Assembly: GCA_951640165.1 (NCBI GenBank)
Contig: OX621263.1
Location: 8,562,001-8,626,000, forward strand
DNA: 64,000 bases
Source: Pseudoips prasinana
Taxonomy: Eukaryota > Arthropoda > Insecta > Lepidoptera > Nolidae
Direction of reading: 5' to 3'
A model generated the notes under the pieces. That model was not told the DNA's origin. It did no database searches and worked only from the letters and a program-made list of their open reading frames with translations. A program made the translations under genes and the position numbers. Shown one piece after another: positions 10,212 to 22,300 of the stretch. The first letter of the stretch is position 1. Every line of letters starts with the position of its first letter.

Positions 10212-13200
10212 GTACGGACAGTGGGGGTGGGGAGCCGGGAAACACCAGCCACATGGCGACCAGTCCGCCAGATAACGCTGACACAGAGAGCGGTGAGCTC
10301 CTGGACTATAATGACTCGAGTGTACTCGAGCAGTTTCATGACGACGCGTTAAAACAAGTAAGTATCGCGAATATATAACCACTACACCTGGCGACCTGCG
10401 TACCAGGCAACGCTGACACAGAGACTGGCGAGCTCCTAGACTATAACGACTCGAGTGTACTCGAGCAGTTTCTTGACGACGCGTTAAAACAAGTAAGTAT
10501 CGCAAACATATACACACAAGACACCTGGCGACCTGTGTGCCTGGAAACGCTGACGCAGAGAGCGGTGAGCTCCTGGACTATAATGACTCGAGTGTTCTAG
10601 AGCAGTTTTATGACGACGCGTTAAAACAAGTAAGTATCGCAAACATATAAAAACCAGTTACCTGGCGACCTGCGTTCCAGGCATCGCTGTGACCGAGAGT
10701 GGCGAGATCCTAGACTATATTGAAGAGGGTGTTCTCGAGCAGTTTCATGACGTAACGTTAAAGCAAGTAGGTATCGCGAACATATAAACGCTACACACCT
10801 GGCGACCTGCGTTCCAGGCATCGCTGAGACCGAGAGTGGCGAGATCCTAGACTATATCGAAGAGGGTGTTCTCGAGCAGTTTTAGGACGACGACGCGTTA
10901 AAACAAGTAAGTATCGCGAATATATAAACACCACACACCTGGCGACCTGCGTGCCAGCCAACGCTTACACAGAGAGCGGCGAGCTACTGGACTATAATAG
11001 TAGGTGGTAATTGGGGTTCCTGGATCAAAAGAGATCCAGAAACACCCAATTACTCCCATTATTCAGTCTATTCAAAATGTATGTTCTAAAATATTTTAAA
11101 GTTTGTCTTAGAGTGATTGAATTGTCGTGCTGTACCTTCATACAATCTGAAGTTGGCTGCTAACATTTCTTTCTTATATATTTATGTAAGGTAAAGGATC
11201 TAAGTAGATCCAGAAACACTCAATTACTCTCATTATTTAGCCTATTCACATTCTTGTTCTGTATTAAACTAACTATATTACATGAAACTATATGCTAAGC
11301 CATGTTTTAATTATTTGAACCTTTTCTTAGAATGATTGAATTATCGGATTGAATCTTCACACAAACTTTAGCTTTTTATTTATTTCTTATTCATTTCAGT
11401 GTTCAGTATAAATGAGTATCTTCATCTCTCGTGTAATTTTTATCATTCAACTATTCAAATACTAATGAGTAGGTACAATTGAATATAATTAGATACAATC
11501 TATTCAACCTGGTAACCTGATGATAAAGGAATGCATTTGTGCTCACCGCTGCGTTACATTTATAGTGCAGGGGATTTCGTACATTATACAGTGAGTGCCC
11601 GATATAGTAACATTTTCTAAATAAACATTATTTACTGAATGTCATGTATTTATTATAAAACTATATTTAAGTAATATAATGTTACTCGATATAATAATAA
11701 TAAAATTCAATTTTCAGTAACACCAATCGAATCGGAGTTTTGATAAAATGAAGAGCGCTATAATGAGAGTCCACTGTACTAACTATGAATATTAAATACA
11801 CAAACTCACATTTTTACCTCGATGGTGTAGGTAAAGGCGTTACTGGTAATACGGTGATAATCTTAGAACAGCAATGCGAAGTGTATTTTTTTTCAGTAGT
11901 AAACGAAAATGTACATTATTATCAGGCAGAATAACGCTGTTTAGGTTAGAATTACTTCTACAGAATTAAAAGTAATTCATCGAATTATTATTTATTTAAT
12001 TTATTAATATTAATGAATGTAGTAGCTCAGTACACATAAACTATCTATATCTATATCTACTAACTTAAATATTATATTAGTGAAAATAAAAAATAAAAAA
12101 AAAACTTATGGTAAATATATACATACAAAACAAAAAAGAAATAAAGGAAAACAAAAATACAAAATTGAAATAACCACACGAAGCTTAATATAATTCCTAT
12201 GCTTTTGGTTCGATGTCATCTTGAATTTTTGCTATTAATTCTCTTGTGGTGGAGTATATATCATCGAATAATATTGCTTTAACAACATGCTGAACACAGA
12301 CATCAGCTTCACAATTGCACATCGGCTGTTCGGATTTGGGAAAATTTTCTGCATCATATATTTCGATTTTTATTATTTTTGTTCCTCGGGTGACCGGTTT
12401 CTTTATATATTGGAAAAATGTTTGATCGGTTCTCTGCCTCTTACGAGAAAGACCAAGCGACTTCTGTCCAGGTTTTTTTTGAGCTATTGGGTCTTCCATA
12501 GGTATGAAATTAAATAGTTGTTCTTCCACGTCCTAGAAAAAGTAAAATAATTACAAATTAATACACCATTTTTTTTTCCTATTTATATATTTTAGATAAA
12601 ACATATAATTAAGTATAATAGATAAAATAGAAACATCAGATATTCAGTTATTTACTTGCTAAATTATATCCTATATTATCAATTAAAATAAATATATAAA
12701 ATTATTAAATAAAATGTATTTTAATAACAAGGTGTTAAGACTTACCGACATAATGTGATTAACGATCTACCTCGTATGAGCCTCAAATGCAAGAAAAATA
12801 ATGAATTTTTAGATATTACTGTTCCCCTTTTATATAATTTTTTTTTTAAATCTATAGAGTTCAAAATCCAAAACATATTTTTTAGTTACACGTTGCTAAG
12901 AACAAATATGGTAAGGTATGCGTGAAAGAAATTGAAACCTGATAATCGCGACAGACTGGTGCCGAAGACTTTATTGTTTACTATAATCATTATGAATAAA
13001 ATAAATATTACTGTGCATTTGTTCATTGTAAAATTGTTCATACATTTTATTGAGAAGATTGACAAGTGAAGTCATTGTATGTAACTAGTATATCATTGAG
13101 GATATTTTTGCAACTTAAGTAATTCTTTATAAGGAGACAATCAAAACAAAGAGGTATATTGACATACTAGTTTATACACCCGGCTTCAGCCTTCTATTTA

Positions 13201-13290
13201 TGCATTATTTAAAAATTATTAAAATAATGGATTTTATTCAATTATACATGTGTCTATGCATGATATATCTGTATGTATCTGTGTGTGAGT

Positions 13291-13331
<41 letters not shown>

Positions 13332-16300
13332 TTTTATTTTTTTATTCCTATATGCTAAGCCATGTTTTTAATTATTTGATTGATCAAATTAATTCAAAAC
13401 TATTTCAGCTATGATTAATAACAAACATTCTAGCATCTAAACATACGAACATTCATATTTATAATATTAGCTACATAAAATTAAAACTACTTCATTTGTT
13501 CATTGTATGTGTATTATTAAAAATATTCAACAAGCAACGTCATTGCATGTAACTAGTGTATGATTGAGAATAAATCTGCAACGCAAGTAATTCTTTATTA
13601 GGAGTGACATTAAGATAGACAGAATTAACGTACTAGTTTATGCACCCGGTTTTAGCCTGCTATTTATGCTTCATTTCAAATAATGTTTTTTTTCTTTCCA
13701 TCCACTTAACTTCTAAAGACATAGACATATATAAACTTGTAATTACACAAAAAATAGTTACTACGGCTTTGCCTGTCTATTAAAGAGGGGGATAATACGT
13801 ATCCCTAGGTTAATACAGATTAGATAGATAACTTATGTGTGAGCTCAATTTCATTCATATTGCGCAGTTTTGCGTACATGAGTAACAAACATACAAATTT
13901 TCACTATTATAATATTGACATGATTGTAAAATAAATAATACTACCAGAATATTTCGAAAAAACTTTCATCTATAAAGTTAAAAAACACATTATCCTCTTT
14001 TGTTTGACACAGTCGCGTATTATAATGTACTAGTGCAATGTAGATACATATTTCAATATTGCTGACAATGTACAATTTATGTGTGTGTGTGGTGCAATCT
14101 ACTCAGCGTTTTAACATCTTACACATGTCCTATTCCATATTCGGGATAATATGACGTGTATTTTGAGCTATTTAAAAGCCGGGATGCGAAAGTTCGACCA
14201 CAAATCACTTCTTGGAGAGCCAGCGAGATCATCCTACAAGTTCACAAAAAGTATACCAGATCTTCACAGCAGCAATCTACAAACATAAAAATGTAAGTAT
14301 ATCCAATTTTTTTGATTTTTTTTTGTTTTTTTTTTTATTTTTTGATTTTTTTTCATTAATTTCAATCATTCAACTGTTTAAAAATTCTCACTTTCTTTTT
14401 GTTATTCGACTATTGAATAATTCAATTATTTAATCATTCGTTTCAATTATTCATTTTAATTACTCACCTGTTCAAAGTTTACACTTTCCATTTATTATTC
14501 AAACTATTCGATAATTCACCTGTTTAGTCATTCGTTTCTATCTTTCATTTCAATCCATCAAAGTTTTCACTTTATTTTTATTATTGAATTGAATATTATG
14601 TAGCTATTTTAATGTGTTTTTAATAATTATAAATTGGGAACTATCCAGTTTTCTAATAATTTTTAAGATAATATACTAAATATGTTTTTTTTTGTCTTTA
14701 GGTCCAAACATAATGCAGACCAACTTTTCCCGTCTGAAGATGAATCAGGACCAGAAACTTCAATAAAAACCAAGACAGAAAAAAGGAAGCGCAAGTCCCC
14801 GCAGAGAAGCACTGAGTGTCAGCCCTCCACCAGCAAAAGATTGAAGTCAGCGACGCGACCAACGTGCAGTGACTTGTTTGGAAGTGACTCTGGAGACGAA
14901 CAACTGGAGGCAACTGGTAAAAAACATCACCCGATCTCTTCATATGTTACTCGTAGACTTGCGAACGGTTTTTCCAGACAAGTTTATGATAATAAGAAAG
15001 GCGGTTTTTATGTTGAGATGAAAATCTATAATTGTAAAGATATTGAACGAGTGCCACCGGTTAATAGATGGCGGCACTCGATTATTACTATAAAAAATAA
15101 GTGTGAAACAGAATCCGAGTCTTGGAGTCATTTAAATACGTATATTAAGTGCGTTAAAAAAGAGTTTTTGAACTGCCCCACAGTGGAACGAATGTATGGG
15201 AGCGGTTGGACGTAGACATGTCCGAAAAATAAGAGTAAAATTATGACAAACTAATGATGCCATCTTATTCGATTACTTAATGCCTTCATAAATTGTGGTG
15301 ATGAATTTCTTCATAACTCCCATATTTCGGGAGTAATTTGAGAAAATGTGAAATTTTACTATGAAAATGAGTGTATCGAGCTCTCTCCCTCCTGATTCCG
15401 GGCTTGTTTCAAGTAGCGGTCTCTAATATCGTAATGCTATTACTAAGAGCTATATTTAATACTAAGACACATAGTGCGCCAAATGTGCACTTTCTGGGAT
15501 AAAAGGAAATGAAAATTAAAAAAAAAAAACGTTTTTTCCCCATTTGTATTTACTTTAAACCGCAGACAGACTTATTAAGAGGTCTATAAATATATTATAT
15601 ATATACAGAAATATATATTAACAAAAATATTCACAAGAACTGATGAGAGTATGACTTTTAAGTAAGTTGAAGATTTACGAGGACTAGGATGTGTACAAGT
15701 TGAAGCATCAGATTTAGCAGGAGAAATTATGGGCTCGATGACGTCACTTATATTTTCTGTAGAAGGTTCCATATTTTCATTCTGTAATTCCGGCCATTGA
15801 ATTGCAGCCTGTAGCCAAATCTCATGTTTCTTCCGAAACTTATCTGTGCTTCTTCCAGACTTTGTCCATTTTGCATAAATGCGGTAGCAAAATCGACGAC
15901 ACCAGTCTTTTAAACTTGTTTCAGCACTTTCACATAACTGAACACAACTGTTATCTTTTAAAACACTGAACAAATAGTTAAAGTCGCGTAAATCTTTATG
16001 TGCGCGTGCGCATAAAGCAACGTGAATATCAAGATTTGTATTAAAATTTGGAAAATACATTGCGAGATTAGCTTGGATACAACGAGGTGTAAATCAACAC
16101 TGATTTTAAAGTTACTAATAGTGACCTATTTATATAAAATCCAGGTATCCCAGGTATCCTTTGTTAAATATTGCAAGGTAATTAGTTATTGTGATAATTA
16201 GTAAATGATGCATGCTAAATTAGTGTATTAAGAGCCATTTAGTAATTAAATAATAGCAATGTTCTTATCAGTAATCATTAGTGCATCAGTTTTATATGTA

Positions 16301-19300
16301 AACCTTAAGTCCCTAATTATATATCCTAATTAGCTTATATCTTCTCTAATTGGCTGCTCAGAAATGTTATTGTAATAAGGTAAACCTTTAGAAAAACGGT
16401 TTTAATCAACAAAATAAACAAAAAAAAAAAAAATTGTGTTATAAAATAAACATCACTCTTTATCCCAGAAAGTGCACATTTGGCGCACTATGTGTCTTAG
16501 TATTAAATATAGCTCTTAGTATTAGCATTATGATATTAGAGACCGCTACTTGAAACAAGCCCGGAATCAGGAGGGAGAGAGCTCGATACACTCATTTTCA
16601 TAGTAAAATTTCACATTTTCTCAAATTACTCCCGAAATATGGGAGTTATGAAGAAATTCATCACCACAAGTTATGAAGGCATTAAGTAATCGAATAAGAT
16701 GGCATCATTAGTTTGGCATAATTTTACTCTTTTTTTTCGGACATGTCTACGTCCAACCGCTCCCATACATTCGTTCCACTGTGTGCCCTCCTACATTTAT
16801 TAGCTCCTATCAATAATAATAAATATTATTATAACTGTCATTATACTACAAACAGTTGTAAAATTTATTTCTATTAATCGGTAATATTAAAATTATAATC
16901 ATTATATAATTTAATATACTTATGTTATCCATTGTTTAATCTTTCTAAATAAATATTCAAAGCCATTCAATCGCATTTTTCCTTTGCAGTTCAACCGTCT
17001 TCTAATTCACAATCAAGCACTTATATTAATTGTGATAAATGCAATATTGAGATTCCAGAACATGAATACAGATATCATAAGAGAACTAATATTCATAAAT
17101 CAAATAGTTTAATAAAGACAAAGTTTGAAAATGTTGATATTGTTGCCACAGCATTCAAAAACAGAATCATGACATATCGCTTACATCCATCTCAAGAAGA
17201 CGAGTACCTTTTTATAGAGGCGTTCTTAGATGGAAAGCGAGTCGATATATTAAAACTAATTGAATTAACTATACTGAAACATATCAGTATTAAAGTGAAC
17301 TTCGAGTTGTTTGCCTATTTTATGCTACCCGCAACAGGTGAAAAGCAATTGAAGTCATTTAATACTAAATATGAAACCGTATACCAAAATACTGATTATG
17401 ATGAATTGTTTTCCCGTGTAAAGGAGACATATAAAATGAAATTGACGGAATTCGAGCATTGTCAATCTGGATGGTCATTGATGTCTTTTTGTCACTTGGA
17501 AATAAATATTAATAAGTACTCTCCCATGCGGGGAGGATCTTATATCGACTTACCTGAGAAAATTAAGAATACAAAAAGTTGCATAAATATACAGAATAAT
17601 GATAATTATTGTTTTTTGTGGAGTATAGCTGCAGCATTATTCCCCAAGAAAAATAATGTCTGTAGACCAAGCTCATATCCGAATTTAAACTCAATATTTA
17701 ATATTGAGGGGATGTCATTTCCACCCTCATATAAAGATATTGAGTTGTTTGAAAAAAATAATTGTGGAATAAGTGTAAATGTTTATGGATTAGACAGGCA
17801 CCATAAAGTTACTGGTCCTCTATATGTTACTAGTACTAAGAGGATGGACCACGTAAACTTGCTGTATTTTGAAACCGACAACAAAGGTCATTATTGTTTG
17901 ATAAAAAATCTAATGCGTCTAGTCAGACGTCAAATCTCACATCATAAAGGTCAAATGTATTTATGTGAATTATGTCTACAATTTTTTACTACTGAAAAAA
18001 AATACACTTCGCATTGCTGTTCTAAGATTATCACCGTATTACCAGAAAAAAATAGTTTTTTAAAATTTAATCATTATGAGCGACAGAATAAAATTAACTT
18101 TGTTATATATGCAGATTTTGAATGTCTTTTATCTGAGTTTAAAGAACCGAATTCAGATAAAAATACAGTAAGAAATAAATGTCACCAGCCATCATGTTTT
18201 GCCTATTATATATGTTGTTCCCATGACAGAAGCTTGAATAAATTTGTTACGTATAGAGGAAAAGACTGTGTACAAGTATTTGTTAATAGATTGATAAAAG
18301 ACGCACAGACACTTCACAAGATTTTAATTTCAAAAAAGCCCATGAAACCAATGACTAAAGAACAAATTGATGATTACTGTAATGCAACAATATGTCACAT
18401 TTGCAAGCAATTATTATTTGATGACAAAGTGTGTGATCATGATCATATTACTTCTGAATATAGAGGCGCAGCTCATTCACATTGTAATATATCGTTTCAA
18501 GTATGTTCATTCATACCTGTTATATTTCATAACTTATCCGGCTATGATGCTCATATATTTATTACAGAACTTTCTAAACACGATGGTGAAATAAAAATCA
18601 TACCTCAAACAAAAGAAAAATATTTATCTATAACAAAACTGATTAAATCAGATATTGATAGAAAGCCTGTACAAATTAAATTTATAGATTCTTTTCAGTT
18701 CTTAAGTTCAAGCGTTGATACTTTAACTAAAAGTTTGAATGACGAAGATTTCATTCACTTATCATCCCATTACCCTCACAAAGAACAATTCGACTTAATA
18801 AGAATAAAAGGTATATATCCATATGAATACGTTAACTCATGGCAGAAATATAATGAAACCGAAATCCCAAGTAAAGATTGTTTCTATAACAGCTTGCAAA
18901 TGAAAAATATAACAAATCTTGAATATTAACATGCTCAAAACGTTTGGAAATGTTTTAATATTAGCTCTATTGGTGAATACACGGATTTATATTTAAAATC
19001 CGATGTACTTTTGCTATGTGATGTATTCGAAAATTTTAGAAAAATATCTTTAAAAAATTATAATCTTGATCCTGCCTATTATGTTACTTCACCAAGTTTA
19101 AGTTGGGATGCCATGCTATTTTATACAGGTGTTCAATTAGAGCTAATTAACGATTTGGAAATTTATCAAATGATAGAAAAAGGCATACGTGGAGGGCTAG
19201 CACAGTGCACTCATCGATATGCTAAAGCTAATAATTGTTATTTACCTAATTTTGATGCTTCCAAACCATCAACATATTTAATATATCTTGACTGTAACAA

Positions 19301-22300
19301 TCTTTATGGTTATGCTATGACAAAAAAATTGCCCATATCAGATTTTAAATTTATGAAACATGATGAGATTGTGACATTCAATGTGCTTGATGTTCCTGAT
19401 GATGGTAGTCACGGTTATATTTTAGAAGTTGATATGATGTATCCGGATCATTTACATAATTTACACAGTGACTTACCGTTTGCTCCAGAAAAATTTATAC
19501 CTATTGGAGGGAAGACACCAAAATTAATTGCCAATTTGTATGATAAATATAATTACATAATACATTTTGTTCACCTGAAAAAATGTCTAAGAAATGGTCT
19601 TGTATTAAAAAGAATTCATAGAATCCTTAAATTCAGGCAAGAGAACTTTTTAAAGAAATATATTGACTTAAATACTAAATTACGTCAAGCAGCTTCGACA
19701 CCGTTTGAAAAAGATTTTTTCAAACTTTTGAATAATTCTGTATTTGGTAAAACAATTGAAAATAAACGTAAACGAGTCAACGTCAAATTAGTTACTAAAT
19801 GGAATGATAAATGTAATAAAACAAATAAATTAATAGGTGCAGAGAAATGGATTGCAAAACCAAATTTGAAAAGCATCTCTATATTTAATGAAAATTTTAT
19901 TGCAGTACAACTGAGTCATGAAAAGCTTATTTTAGATAGACCAATATATATTGGATTTACTGTGCTTGAATATTCAAAACAACATATGTACGATTTTCAT
20001 TACAATTTCATAAAGAATAAATATGGTGAAAATGTCAAGCTATGTTATACCGATACTGATAGTTTATTATACCTAATACATACACCTGATATTTACAAAG
20101 ACATGCGAGATAATATACAAGAATTTGATACTAGTAATTTTGATTCTCATAATCCTTATGGTATACCTAAAATTAACGAAAAAGTACCCGGTTTGTTTAA
20201 AGATGAACTGGGTGGTGATATAATTACAGAATTTATTGGACTAAGACCGAAACTTTACTGTATTAAATCACTAAAGACGCAAATTAATAAAGCTAAAGGA
20301 GTGTCAAAGGCAATTACAAGGAAATTAAATACATCTAGTTATAAAAAAGTATTATTTAATAATATTGAGTTAAAGTGCAAGATGAATATGATCAAATCAA
20401 TGGGGCATGTCCTCTATTCACAAGAACTTAAAAAAGTAATATTAAAAAGAGTTGATGATAAAATACATATACAATCAAATCAAATAAATACATTACCTTG
20501 GGGGCATTCTGATATGGTATTGTAAATTGTTAAATAGTATGTAGTTGTATTTACAGTTTGTTAGTATTTATAATTGTGTTAAAGTAATTGAATAAAGTAT
20601 ATAATATGTTTAAATTATATTATTTTTATTTTATTTCTGATATATGGAACCTCTCCTTACTTTCTCACCTTTATTTTACCGTTCAATAATGATATATACA
20701 TGTCATTTACATGTATATATTAAGCGTAGAAACAAGGTATTAAATTAAATTGCAAGATGAAGTTGATCAAACAGCCCGTATCACTGAACGTTAGTAATAT
20801 CAGCCTCGATGATTATTCTCATCAAATCAGACATAGTGTTCTATTACCTAATACAATTCGCTGTATAATATGTGGTCCATCAAGTTGTGGTAAAACCAAT
20901 GTTATAATTAGTTTGTTATTACATGAAAATGGGCTCAAATTTCGGAATCTATACCTTTACTCTAAGACTACTTTTCAACCAAAGTATCAATTCTTGCGAG
21001 AAGTAGTTAAAAGAGTACCACAGATTAAATTTTATCAGTTCAATGATGATAAAGATGTTGTTGCTCCAGATAAAGCTCTAAACAATTCTGTATTTATTTT
21101 TGATGATGTTGCTTGTGAGAAACAAATAAACATTCGAAATTATTTCTCAATGGGTAGACATAAACAAATCGATTGTTTTTATTTATCTCAAACCTATTCA
21201 AAAATTCCAAAACAGTTACTACGTGACAATGCTAATTTTCTTGTAATATTTAAACAAGATGATGTCAATTTAAAACACATTTATGAAGAACATGTGAGCT
21301 CTGATATGTCATGGAAACAATTTAAAAATATTTGTGATACAGTTTGGAATGAACCTTATAATTTTATTAGCATAAATAAAGATTCATTATTAAACAATGG
21401 AAGATACAGGAAAAACTTGGATGTATATTTTAGATTTGAATGAACTTATAAATTAGTGTAGTTCATAAATACATTTAGTATTATTGTTAACTTGATGGTA
21501 TACGGTGTCCGAAATAAGATGGAGAAAGCTGTTAAAATAGAATTAATGAAGTCAGTCAATTCCATAAAAAATAAACTAAAGGAAATCAAAAATCAAGAGC
21601 ATGCAGTTAATCTAACTCTTGATAAAATGTTTAAACCTGTTTCCGAACCACTAAAAATCCTAGCTAATTCACAAAGATTTCTAGAAAATACTAAAAATGA
21701 TGAAAATAATATATCATTTGAAAATTCCATAGAAACAGATTCGAACGAAAATAGTAATAGCTCTTCTGCTAAACTTGATGATTTTTACGATGCTGATATA
21801 AATTCTGCAAGTTCTCCTAAAACCGAATTAATAAATAAATTAGATATTTCACTTGACAATGAAGACATGTATGGCATTTACGATGGCTTAAATGTTCCAT
21901 TTGGAGTAAGAACTGAAAATAAGTCCTTAATGATGGGTAACTCCTCAGTATCATTTTCTAAATCTGGAAGTTTAGATACAATTTTGATTAAAATCGGAAA
22001 CAGAACTTACGATCTAACCCCTGGACTAAAAGAACTTTTACTTCGGAGGAAACCTGATATGAAGTTAATAACAAAAGTCGATAAGCTTGTCTATAAAGAT
22101 ATGCTAAATTCTACTAACGCTCATAAGAGAGATTATAATCCTGATGGTCAAATGAGAGGTGATAAAGGTTTAAAATATCGAGAAATAATCAAGCCATTAT
22201 TTCTTGAGACATTAAAGGAAGAAAATAACATAAAACTCGGTGGTAGCTTGCCAAAACTAAAAAAATATAAAAAAAATACAGATTTTGTATATTGGGACGA

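Noticed and set aside
13286..13328. (TG)n run as a Z-DNA or recombination signal
   Set aside because: A plain microsatellite; nothing else supports a functional role.
14291..15215. Terminal-protein gene of the Polinton
   Set aside because: Its position fits, but nothing in the sequence identifies a priming residue or family, so it is left as unknown or as the polymerase N-terminus.
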